Source: an uncultured Clostridia bacterium (GTDB lineage: Bacteria > Bacillota > Clostridia > Oscillospirales > Ruminococcaceae). Taken from it: a stretch of 32,413 bases of DNA. How positions within the stretch are numbered: the stretch's first letter is position 1; each line of letters opens with the position of its first letter. Both the position numbers and the translations under genes were made by a program. The notes below the pieces were generated by a model. It worked only from the letters and a program-made list of their open reading frames with translations. It was not told where the DNA came from and searched no databases. Of the stretch, positions 16,331-23,885 are shown one piece after another. The stretch is from assembly GCA_947629335.1 (NCBI GenBank), contig CANRDI010000020.1, forward strand, positions 1-32,413, written 5' to 3'.

Positions 16331-16349
16331 ACCTACATGAAAGGTAGGT
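16331..16349 (+). promoter_or_regulatory. Inverted repeat at the transcription start of the SGNH hydrolase
   Basis: ACCTAC (16331-16336) and GTAGGT (16344-16349) are perfect inverted arms around a 7-nt centre, beginning 8 bp after the -10. The site could be an operator placed to block a strong promoter, or a 5' mRNA hairpin. Confidence 0.5.
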
Positions 16350-16392
16350 AAATAATCAAAAAGTATAAAGTTTTATTTATCGAGGAATTGTT

Positions 16393-17019
16393 ATGAAACG
16401 GATAATTGCATTTGGAAATTCAAACACTTGGGGGTATGACGCCAAAACGCGCGGGAGATATTCTTCTGAAGTGCGGTGGACGGGTATTGTACAGAAAAAA
16501 CTTTTCGGAGCAGAGATAATAGAAGAAGGATTTTGCGGGAGAACAACTGTTTTTGACCGAGGCAGAAAAGGCATCTGCGGTCTGGAGAGCTTATGCGGAC
16601 TTGAAAATAACCGTATTCGGGCGGACGGGGCTATAATAATGCTTGGGACAAACGACTGCAAAACGGTATACAATGCCGAAGCGACGGACATAGGCAGAGG
16701 AATGGAACAATGCCTTAACATACTCGAAAATATTGTCGGAGCGAAAAATATCCTGCTTGTTTCGCCGATACTGCTCGGAGATGATGTTTATACGAAAGAC
16801 CCCGACTTTGGCGAAAAGTCGGTAAAGGTATGCCGACAGATCAGGGAAGTCTACAGGGAAATTTCCGAAAAGCACGGGACAGAGTTTCTTGACGCGGCTC
16901 AATTTGCAGAGCCGTGCAAAGAGGACAGCGAACACCTGGACGAAAAAGGTCATTATGCGCTGGCTTTAGGGATACTGGGATCAAACTTTATCAAAAGCCG
17001 TTTTCCGAATATGGGATAG
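16393..17019 (+). CDS. SGNH/GDSL-type hydrolase
   Basis: 208 residues, no signal peptide, so cytoplasmic. The SGNH blocks are visible: block I GNSNTWG with nucleophile Ser10, a Gly in GFCGRTT, block III GTND with Asn87, and block V DSEH with Asp178/His181 before the usual L-D-x-x-G-H. Family members are esterases or lipases, often acting on acetylated sugars or acyl groups; the substrate is not evident. The start has GAGGAA upstream. It has its own very strong promoter with an inverted repeat at the start site, so it may be tightly repressed. Confidence 0.9.
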   Translation: MKRIIAFGNSNTWGYDAKTRGRYSSEVRWTGIVQKKLFGAEIIEEGFCGRTTVFDRGRKGICGLESLCGLENNRIRADGAIIMLGTNDCKTVYNAEATDIGRGMEQCLNILENIVGAKNILLVSPILLGDDVYTKDPDFGEKSVKVCRQIREVYREISEKHGTEFLDAAQFAEPCKEDSEHLDEKGHYALALGILGSNFIKSRFPNMG

Positions 17020-17364
17020 CTCCCCCCTGCCGCTTCAGAGCGCAAATGTTGTCGGAATGCCTGTAAGCTCCGATATATCCTCAAAACTTTCCGAGTGTCT
17101 TTTTATGTTTCACTAATGTTTCATTTGGTTTTCTATTGACAAATAATGCTTTTTATGTTAAAATAAATACGCAATATTTTCCGTGACAACTGACGAATAT
17201 GTTTCGGAAGCGTTTTTTTGCTTTGCCGCTTCACTCTCCGACACTACAGCCGTCAGCGGGATATATTTCAGGTTTTTAAAAAATATTATAAATATTTCAA
17301 AAACATCAGATAATAATTTTCACAAAACGGACTTTTTAAGTCCTGCCGAAAGGAAACATCAAAA
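17020..17364 (+). promoter_or_regulatory. Intergenic region with the promoter of the MORN lipoprotein gene
   Basis: TTGACA (17136-17141), 17-bp spacer and TAAAAT (17159-17164) give a good promoter and a leader of about 195 nt. No gene is seen on either strand, only a short coding-like remnant on the minus strand near 17038-17100. Confidence 0.65.
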
Positions 17365-19878
17365 ATGAAAAAGATAATTTTATCAGCAATTGCCCTTGTG
17401 ACCGCCGCGGCAGTCATAAGCGGGTGTTCAGGCACACAGAACGAAAGCGGCTCTGACGAGCTTAAAGAAATGACAATAAACTCTGTCACGGGTATATCGA
17501 CCGAAGCGCCGACTTTGGCTTCGGATCTTATCGACGGCACTAAGACCGCACTTTCCGACGAAGAGACAACGGAACTTGACAGTCTGCTGAAAAAAGCGTC
17601 ATCTGCTGTCGCTACAAAAATTGAAGAACGCGAATGGACCAAATACTCCTGTTCTGCCGCAAAAAGCAGCCTCACAGGCGCGGAAGCTACGTTTTACGAC
17701 AGGCTCCACGAGGTGTGCGGAGGCTATCTGAGCCAATCTATGTACCAATCCGCAGATTTTTCGGAAAGAAAGGTTTTAAGAGGCGCAAAATATTCGGACC
17801 TGGGGCTTAGCATTGACGAAGCAGCAAATGTTGCGTTCTGGTTCAGACTTAATAATCCGCAGTATTTCTTTCTCGACAACTCTGTGTTCTATTCTACCAC
17901 ATACGTTTATTTTTGTCTCGGAGATTTTATGAATGACATTGAAGATCCCGCTAAAACTGCAAACGAGCTGTTTGCAAAGCTCGACGAATGGATTGGAGAA
18001 TGCGGCGGCGAAGAAACGGCGGATCTTGATAAAATGCTTGCTGCAAACAGCATTATTTGTACAAACACCGCGCGCTCGTCCGCAGAAGAGCTTGGAGATG
18101 AATACAAGTCGATCTACTCCGTTCTTATGAACGGGGACGCCGTATGCACGGGATATGCGCTTACTTTCTGTTCAATGGCAAACGCAATGGGTATCGAAAC
18201 CTTTACGGCTCAGAGCGGTAACTATATCTGGAACGTTTTTGAGGCTGACGATAAAAAATATTATTATGCCGACATATGCCTTAATGACAAAGAAAACAGC
18301 TTCGGCGAAAGCTGTCTCGGCATAGGTACGGAATACACCCTTGCCCTTGACGGCAGAGACAATACTCACGTTTATTCGGATATTTACGCCGCGTGGCTGC
18401 CGACAGCTTCACAAGAAAGCCTTGAGATATTCTCACAGTCGGTTTCAGCGCCCGCTCCCCGCGTAAGCGGCAGCGGAGGCTCTGCCATTAAGCTCGAATG
18501 GAACGCGGCAGAAAATGCGCAAGGATATGAATATCTTGTCTATAACGAAAAAAATATAGTTTCGGCGGGAATTGTTTCCGAGCCGCTCGTTTATGTTTCT
18601 ATATCTTCGGGAACAAACTCGGCAGATGTAAAAATACGCACCATAATAACTGAAAACGGAAAGACCGTAAATTCGGATTGGGCGGAGCTTACCGCGCTTT
18701 ACGACAACTCTTCCGGCAGACCTGCCGCTCCCTCAGACGTAAAAGCCGAAATGCGCACGGGCGAGGGCATAGCTGTCACATGGAAAAACAACGACGGAGC
18801 TGACGACCACATTTTCTTCAGTATCAACGGTACTCTTACAGATGTGCTTGGGTACAGCTATTCCGAAGGAAAAAGCGGCATTTTGATGAAGGGCTATGAG
18901 CCGACAGAAGATTGTTATTTCAGGATACTTTCCGTAAAAAGATCCGGAAATGTTGAAATTTACTCCGACCCCGTAACATTCAAATACAACGTTTCGGAAG
19001 GTCTGCAAAAAATAAACGAGATCGAAACGGGGAGAAATATTGTCAAAAATTATTCCGACGGCGTATATGTCGGCGATCTTACCGACGGAAAGAGAAACGG
19101 GACAGGTACAATGACCTTCTCAAACGGTGACGTTTACAGCGGCGAATGGTCAAACGACATCTACAGCGGCACAGGAAAACTTTCACTGATGAACGGCACA
19201 GTTTATGAAGGCGAGTTTTCCGAAGGCGAAATGAGCGGAAGCGGAAAAATGACGACAACATATACAAACGGCGATATAAGCGTTATAGAAGGCACATTTG
19301 AAAAGGGTCAGGCTTCAGGTCAGATAAGAATGAAGTATACCTTTGCCGACGGCGCGTCGTTTGTCTATGACGGCGAATATAAAAGCGGAAATATGAACGG
19401 CACAGGAGTAAAAACAACTTATACGGGCGGAAATGTTATGGAAGAAACAGGAACGTTCGTAAACGGAAATCTCAGCGGCACAGGCACAAAAACCGTCAAG
19501 TACTCAAGCGGAACGGTATATCTGTACGAAGGCGATTTTGTTGACGGCAAATTCACCTGTACAGGTACGAGAACGATAAAATACAAAAGCGGCGATAAGA
19601 GCGTAATTGAGGGCAATTTTACCGACAGCGACATAAGCGGTCAGGTAAAAATGACATATACCTTTGCGAGAGGCTCTAAATTCATCTATGAGGGAGAATA
19701 TTCAAATAACGCTCTGAACGGTCAGGGAATAAAGACGACCTACCGCACGGATAATTCATCTACTGTTGAAGAAGGAACTTTCAGAAACGAAAAGTTATAT
19801 AACGGAGTTTATACCCAATACAGCAGCGACGGCTCGATAGTTGTACAGAGAGAATATGTAAACGGTCAGCCAAGATAA
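17365..19878 (+). CDS. Lipoprotein with transglutaminase-like, FN3-like and MORN-repeat regions
   Basis: 837 residues. The lipoprotein signal ends at lipobox VISGC, placing it outside the membrane. Residues about 235-320 resemble a transglutaminase/protease core: Cys261 in DAVCTGYALTFC and Asp303 in YYADICLND. The His of the usual HAWN is replaced by Tyr287 (NYIWN), so the domain may be inactive or use altered chemistry. Residues about 357-447 and 448-542 look like two FN3 domains. From about 563 to the end there are roughly ten MORN repeats (YVGDLTDGKRNGTGTMTF type). A block of them is duplicated with a period near 107 residues (GQIRMKYTFADG and GQVKMTYTFARG). MORN repeats usually bind membranes or partner proteins. 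AAAGGA precedes the start. It appears monocistronic. Confidence 0.85.
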   Translation: MKKIILSAIALVTAAAVISGCSGTQNESGSDELKEMTINSVTGISTEAPTLASDLIDGTKTALSDEETTELDSLLKKASSAVATKIEEREWTKYSCSAAKSSLTGAEATFYDRLHEVCGGYLSQSMYQSADFSERKVLRGAKYSDLGLSIDEAANVAFWFRLNNPQYFFLDNSVFYSTTYVYFCLGDFMNDIEDPAKTANELFAKLDEWIGECGGEETADLDKMLAANSIICTNTARSSAEELGDEYKSIYSVLMNGDAVCTGYALTFCSMANAMGIETFTAQSGNYIWNVFEADDKKYYYADICLNDKENSFGESCLGIGTEYTLALDGRDNTHVYSDIYAAWLPTASQESLEIFSQSVSAPAPRVSGSGGSAIKLEWNAAENAQGYEYLVYNEKNIVSAGIVSEPLVYVSISSGTNSADVKIRTIITENGKTVNSDWAELTALYDNSSGRPAAPSDVKAEMRTGEGIAVTWKNNDGADDHIFFSINGTLTDVLGYSYSEGKSGILMKGYEPTEDCYFRILSVKRSGNVEIYSDPVTFKYNVSEGLQKINEIETGRNIVKNYSDGVYVGDLTDGKRNGTGTMTFSNGDVYSGEWSNDIYSGTGKLSLMNGTVYEGEFSEGEMSGSGKMTTTYTNGDISVIEGTFEKGQASGQIRMKYTFADGASFVYDGEYKSGNMNGTGVKTTYTGGNVMEETGTFVNGNLSGTGTKTVKYSSGTVYLYEGDFVDGKFTCTGTRTIKYKSGDKSVIEGNFTDSDISGQVKMTYTFARGSKFIYEGEYSNNALNGQGIKTTYRTDNSSTVEEGTFRNEKLYNGVYTQYSSDGSIVVQREYVNGQPR

Positions 19879-19879
19879 A

Positions 19880-19904
19880 CGGAAAAGCCGAACGAACTTT
19901 TCCG
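19880..19904 (+). terminator. Weak terminator-like hairpin after the MORN lipoprotein gene
   Basis: Stem CGGAAAAG (19880-19887) with CTTTTCCG (19897-19904), 9-nt loop. No T-run follows directly, so it may only stabilise or attenuate the transcript. Confidence 0.4.
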
Positions 19905-19954
19905 CCGGTTCGATAATATAATTTTTGAAGCTGAAAGAATTGAGAGGTCAGACT

Positions 19955-20428
19955 ATGAAAAGAATACTTTTCGTCTGTCACGGAAATATATGCCGTTCGC
20001 CAATGGCAGAATATATCTTTAACGATATGGTGAAAAAGCGTGGGATAACGGGAATTATCTCTGAATCTGCCGCGACTTCGACGGAAGAACTCGGAAACGG
20101 CGTTCACCGAGGAACATCCGCCATTCTGCGAAGGCTCGGAATAGACTGTTCGGCAAAACGCGCAAGGCAGATGAACGCGGGTGATCTTGAAAAATTTGAC
20201 CTGATAATCGGTATGGACAGCGCAAATATTCGCAACATAAAGCGAATTGCGGGCGAAAAATACAACGAAAAAATATTCAGGCTTTTAGATTTTTCGGACA
20301 ATACCCGCGACATTTCAGACCCGTGGTATACGGGTGATTTTGAAAGCACTTACCGAGATATTTCGGAGGGTTGCGAGGGGCTTTTAAAACGGATTTCAGA
20401 TAAAGAAAATCAATTTTTGAACGAATAA
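19955..20428 (+). CDS. Low-molecular-weight protein tyrosine phosphatase
   Basis: 157 residues from the ATG at 19955, which has GAGAGG upstream; a longer frame from 19925 lacks a usable start. The P-loop CHGNICRS supplies nucleophile Cys8 and Arg14 at the very N-terminus, as the family requires. The general acid is Asp122 in SDPWYTGD. These cytosolic enzymes remove phosphate from protein tyrosine, and in bacteria often regulate exopolysaccharide kinases; some act on arginine phosphate. No partner tyrosine kinase is visible here. The membrane HExxH gene follows 40 bp downstream, probably in the same transcript. Confidence 0.93.
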   Translation: MKRILFVCHGNICRSPMAEYIFNDMVKKRGITGIISESAATSTEELGNGVHRGTSAILRRLGIDCSAKRARQMNAGDLEKFDLIIGMDSANIRNIKRIAGEKYNEKIFRLLDFSDNTRDISDPWYTGDFESTYRDISEGCEGLLKRISDKENQFLNE

Positions 20429-20468
20429 AATTATTGCTCTCAAAAACGTTTGATACGAGGTGAACCGA

Positions 20469-20852
20469 ATGACGGTTTTGTACGTTATTTTACAATGCAC
20501 CTGGGGAATTTTGCAGACGTTTGCGGGAGCAGTGTTGTTTTTGCTTGTCGGCAGTAAAAAGCGTTTTTTTCATCACGGCGCGATAGTCAGCGAATGTAAA
20601 TTCAGCGTATCTCTCGGAATGTTTGTATTTATCCGCTCGAACAACAGCGAGCTTTTGCGTCATGAATATGCTCACACAATACAGTCGCTTATGCTCGGAC
20701 CGCTTTATTTGATAGTTGTGGGATTGCCGTCTATTATCTGGGCGGGGCTGTTCAACAAATACAGAAAGCGCAGGAATATCCCATACCGCTCGTTTTATAC
20801 GGAAAAATGGGCGGACAGTGTCGCTGAAAATTTATTGGGGGAAAACTTTTGA
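20469..20852 (+). CDS. Small membrane protein with an HExxH (metalloprotease-like) motif; C-terminus donated by a repeat
   Basis: 127 residues from the ATG at 20469 with GAGGTG 6 bp upstream; a GTG at 20460 overlaps the ribosome site. Hydrophobic segments lie about 5-27 and 75-93. The zinc-type motif is HEYAH in LLRHEYAHTIQSLMLGPLYL, followed by FYTEKWAD near the end; I recall this pattern from small uncharacterised bacterial membrane proteins. No second metal-ligand motif is certain, so activity is not proven. The last residues (about LLGENF) and the stop codon lie in the palindromic repeat that begins at 20837, so the native C-terminus seems to have been replaced by the repeat. Confidence 0.75.
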   Translation: MTVLYVILQCTWGILQTFAGAVLFLLVGSKKRFFHHGAIVSECKFSVSLGMFVFIRSNNSELLRHEYAHTIQSLMLGPLYLIVVGLPSIIWAGLFNKYRKRRNIPYRSFYTEKWADSVAENLLGENF

Positions 20853-21730
20853 AAAAGTTTTCCCCCAAACCCCTTTTCAAAACTTTTATGTAACGTGCTG
20901 TAGAGGAAAACGTATCCTCTCTCCGACCGCGCCGCAATGCGCGGCACATAAGTTTTTTGAAGGAGAGTCCGGAGAGGAAACTTTTTTTTCAAAAAAGTTT
21001 CCTCTCTGGTCGCGGCGAAGCCGCGAAACAAGCGTTAGCTTTGCGCTAAAGGGTGTGGGGAAAACAAGAGTTTTCCCCACATTGAGATTTTCAAAATGAA
21101 ATTTTGAAAATCTCAATCCGCTGGAGGGGGAGCGGGGGAACCGACAGGTTCCCTCCGCGGTTTGGTTTTCCAACAGTATAAAGAAAACGGAAAATGAAAT
21201 GGGTGCGTGCGTTTAAAGCAAAGCAACAAATTACGAGCTTAAAATTTTTTGGGGGAAAACTTTTTTAAAAGTTTTCCCCCAAACCCCTTTTCAAAACTTT
21301 TATGTAACGTGCTGTAGAGGAAAACATATCCTCTCTCCGACCGCGCCGCAAGGCGCGGCACATAAGTTTTTTGAAGAAGAGTCCAGAGAGGAAACTTTTT
21401 TTCAAAAAAGTTTTCTCTCTGGTCGCGGCGAAGCCGCGAAACAAGCGTTAGCTTTGCGCTAAAGGGTGTGGGGAAAACAAGAGTTTTCCCCACATTGAGA
21501 TTTTCAAAATGAAATTTTGAAAATCTCAATCCGCTGGAGGGGGAGCGGGGGAACCGACAGGTTCCCTCCGCGGTTTGGTTTTCCAACAGTATAAAGAAAA
21601 CGGAAAATGAAATGGGTGCGTGCGTTTAAAGCAAAGCAACAAATTACGAGCTTAAAATTTTTTGGGGGAAAACTTTTGAAAAAGTTTTCCCCCAAGCTCC
21701 TTTTCAAAACTTTTATGTTACTTGCTGTTG
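20837..21730. repeat. Modular palindromic repeat block 3 (414/413-bp tandem units plus a partial third)
   Basis: GGGGGAAAAC starts at 20837, 21251 and 21664, giving two nearly identical units and a truncated third. Each full unit has, in order: a GGGGGAAAAC..GTTTTCCCCC hairpin, a GCGCCGC..GCGGC hairpin, an AGAGGAAAC..GTTTCCTCT hairpin, CGCGGCGAAGCCGCG, a GTGGGGAAAAC..GTTTTCCCCAC hairpin, a 35-nt hairpin with a 16-bp stem, a GGGAACC..GGTTCCC hairpin and an AT-rich tail. The units differ by small indels and substitutions. The block fills the convergent gap between the HExxH gene and the 190-residue membrane protein gene. Open frames inside are repeat by-products. Confidence 0.92.
21082..21116. 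other. Variable hairpin of the repeat element (version 2, first copy)
   Basis: Perfect 16-bp stem TTGAGATTTTCAAAAT with ATTTTGAAAATCTCAA around a 3-nt loop. It occupies the same place between conserved flanks as the unrelated stem at 7667-7700. An identical copy is at 21495-21529. Confidence 0.85.
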
Positions 21731-21737
21731 TGTATTT

Positions 21738-22310
21738 TCATTTCGATTTCTTGACAGTATTTTTTATTATAGCAATTATCAGGATTACAATATTGAACAT
21801 CAGACAAGCCGCTCCGCCGAAAATTACAGAATACAGCGTAAAAGACCAGTAGTTCGGCATTATCTTTATAATGTTATTTTCACGGATATACCAATTCCCG
21901 TCAATTTCAGTGTTTTTCTCATCGCTTATTGTATTGCCGTTCGGGACGTAAACATATACATCTCCCGAAAGCCTTGCCATAGGAGAAACAGTACAGCTCT
22001 CGGCAGGAACGATATAGCGGTCGGTGTACATAAATCCCCTTGTATGCAGATAATGAAAGCCGTTTTCGGTCTTGTCGTATTTCCAGCCCGAAAGCAGACC
22101 TGAACCGTAAATGTCATACTCGCTGTGATCTTGTTCGGTACGGACGGCGCTGACTGAATTCAATATGAACAGCGCGATATACCCCGTGCAGAAAACAGCG
22201 TTTACAATAACGGCAGTCTTTCTTATTGTCCTGCCGCCCTTTAAAAACGGAAACACACCAATTGCCGTGGCAACGACAATAATTATAGCACCAATTCCTA
22301 TCAGCTCCAT
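21738..22310 (-). CDS. Small multi-pass membrane protein, function unknown
   Basis: 190 residues; no family recognised. Three hydrophobic segments are seen: about 4-22, 34-52 and 157-180. Between the second and third is a polar region of about 100 residues, probably extracytoplasmic, with paired aromatics and a VYVYVPNGN stretch. A Lys-rich tail ends the protein. An AGGAGG site precedes the start. It is the last gene of the operon running down from 26024, 20 bp after the pectinesterase gene. Repeat block 3 lies directly downstream. Confidence 0.75.
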   Translation of the reverse strand: MELIGIGAIIIVVATAIGVFPFLKGGRTIRKTAVIVNAVFCTGYIALFILNSVSAVRTEQDHSEYDIYGSGLLSGWKYDKTENGFHYLHTRGFMYTDRYIVPAESCTVSPMARLSGDVYVYVPNGNTISDEKNTEIDGNWYIRENNIIKIMPNYWSFTLYSVIFGGAACLMFNIVILIIAIIKNTVKKSK

Positions 22311-22330
22311 CTAAATTCCTCCTAAAAACT

Positions 22331-23275
22331 TTATCTGTTTAATTCCCCGTACAACCCGTTCATTTGTCTGAGCAATTTTTTCGCATATTCCTCCGAAACA
22401 ATTTTCACAAACGGCGCTGTCGGAATGAACGAAGTGCCGTTTTTCGTGCAGTTAAATACAGCGTAAAACGCGTTTTCGCGGGCGTTTTCCTTGTTCCAGT
22501 CATGAAAGCCTTCATCGCGGATATGATTGCCGAAATCGCAGTTGATGTAAACCGTTTTCGCATAGTCGCGCCAAGGTCTGCCGAGATAGACAGAATTTTC
22601 GGGACAGTCGCTTGTAAGTCGGCAATTGTACAGCACATAACCCGTTTCGCTGTCCTTATATGTAGACGCGGCGGTCACATAGCCGTTAATTTCCTTATTA
22701 CAGTTGTACGAGAAAATCTCGCAGCCGTCAAAATACGCCTCGGCGCTGCCGAAAATGAAATCAACTTCACCCGATATAAAACAATTCCTGTACAGCTGTT
22801 TTCCCTGAATACGCGGCGCAAACTCTGTCGGACCGCGAAAACCGCCTTTTTCGTATTCCTGCTCAGGCAGCGGACCTGTGAACAGCGTATCCTGATGACC
22901 GATTAGCCTGCAATTATCAAAAAAGATATTGTTGCCCTCGGCGTAAACCGCTATAGCTTGCCCTACCTCGCTCCCGAAGCCCGCCGAGTTTTTTATCGTC
23001 ATGTTTTTGCAGGCGAAGTTGTCGGTATTTACAAGCATTGTGTAGCTTCTGAACGTTCCGCGCTTGATACCGTCGGGCATTATCATTCGCGCATAATAAT
23101 TAAAGTCAAGCACGGTGTCTTCCGCACTCTCGCCGATTAAAGTCAGATTTGGAGTTTTAACTTCAACGCGCTCTTTATAAACGCCGTTTTTGATGAATAT
23201 CTCGTCGCCGCTTTTCGCAGCATCAACTGCCTGCTGAATAGTTGTAAATTCACCGTCTTTTGACACTGTTATCAT
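22331..23275 (-). CDS. Pectinesterase (pectin methylesterase, CE8-type beta-helix)
   Basis: 314 residues, no signal peptide, so apparently cytosolic. It removes methyl esters from (oligo)galacturonate, releasing methanol. Landmarks fit the family: GEFTTIQQAVDAA at the N-terminus, QAIAV, GHQDTLF with Asp129, GEVDFIFG with Asp172, and LGRPW with Arg233, together the acid/base, nucleophile and substrate-binding Arg. A cytosolic location suggests it works on imported oligomers. Its start overlaps the stop of the FNT-channel gene by 4 bp, so the two are translationally coupled. No pectate lyase or sugar transporter is in the window. Confidence 0.92.
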   Translation of the reverse strand: MITVSKDGEFTTIQQAVDAAKSGDEIFIKNGVYKERVEVKTPNLTLIGESAEDTVLDFNYYARMIMPDGIKRGTFRSYTMLVNTDNFACKNMTIKNSAGFGSEVGQAIAVYAEGNNIFFDNCRLIGHQDTLFTGPLPEQEYEKGGFRGPTEFAPRIQGKQLYRNCFISGEVDFIFGSAEAYFDGCEIFSYNCNKEINGYVTAASTYKDSETGYVLYNCRLTSDCPENSVYLGRPWRDYAKTVYINCDFGNHIRDEGFHDWNKENARENAFYAVFNCTKNGTSFIPTAPFVKIVSEEYAKKLLRQMNGLYGELNR

Positions 23276-23874
23276 ACTTTTTGCTCCTCCTTGGCTTTGC
23301 CTGCAAAAATCAATGCTCTTACTATATTGCTGCCGAGGGTGTTTCCCGCAAACGCAACAAGCAAAAGCGGAATGTCCGCGATGTTATAAACTCCCGAAGC
23401 TCCATAATAAAACATATCCGCGACAGTATGGTCAAATCCGCACAAAACGAAAATCGGAACGGCGAATATTATCCCGATAAATCTTCCCTTTTTCTTGTAG
23501 AAATCAACGCCCAAGTATATCAACATTCCGCAGAAAATCGCCGAAACGAACATCCACAAAACGCCCTTTTCGATTTTCCCCGCGCACACCGCCGCGGCTT
23601 TTTCTTTGCAGGCGGGATTGAATGACGCAAGAAATCCGAGCGCAAATGCAAAAACGCAGTTTATTCCCGTTGCCGTAAAAAACGGCGCGACGTTCGTTTT
23701 GTTTATGTACCCCGCCATTCCCGTAAACAGGCTCATTCCATACGCGCAGATAACGACAAGCCCGAATGCGAATAATGCCGCGCCGATATAGCTGTTGCCG
23801 CAGACGAGATTGCAGTATGAAACTATCGAAATAAGCAGAGCCGCGCTTATTGCATTAGCGATAATTTTTTTCAT
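23272..23874 (-). CDS. Short formate/nitrite transporter (FNT) family protein
   Basis: 200 residues with about six hydrophobic segments. FNT signatures are seen: GMSLFTGMAGY corresponds to the GxELFTGN motif, and CGFDHTVADMFYY to the GFEHSVANMF motif with the central His that gates anion transport. It is clearly shorter than classical FocA/NirC channels (about 260-280 residues), with reduced termini and loops. The substrate could be formate or another small monovalent anion. A GAGGTG ribosome site precedes the start, 11 bp after the 712-residue gene. The overlap with the pectinesterase suggests handling of a small product of that pathway (inference). Confidence 0.83.
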   Translation of the reverse strand: MKKIIANAISAALLISIVSYCNLVCGNSYIGAALFAFGLVVICAYGMSLFTGMAGYINKTNVAPFFTATGINCVFAFALGFLASFNPACKEKAAAVCAGKIEKGVLWMFVSAIFCGMLIYLGVDFYKKKGRFIGIIFAVPIFVLCGFDHTVADMFYYGASGVYNIADIPLLLVAFAGNTLGSNIVRALIFAGKAKEEQKV

Positions 23875-23885
23875 AAAATCACCTC

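Larger units (their letters stand above)
16073..16392. promoter_or_regulatory. Divergent promoter region between the 509-residue gene and the SGNH hydrolase
   Basis: The minus-strand promoter is TTGAAA (16169-16174), 17 bp, TATAAT (16146-16151). The plus-strand promoter is listed separately. The remainder is AT-rich with no gene. A small inverted repeat TGAC-N5-GTCA lies in the minus-strand leader near 16108-16121. Confidence 0.7.

Noticed and set aside
17038-17100. Minus-strand string SFEDISELTGIPTTFAL ending in a stop
   Set aside because: It looks coding-like but is only about 20 codons and upstream stops close it; possibly the tail of a decayed gene, not callable.
20716-21707. Several open frames in repeat block 3
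   Set aside because: The same strings recur in each 414-bp unit and on both strands; no start region is convincing.
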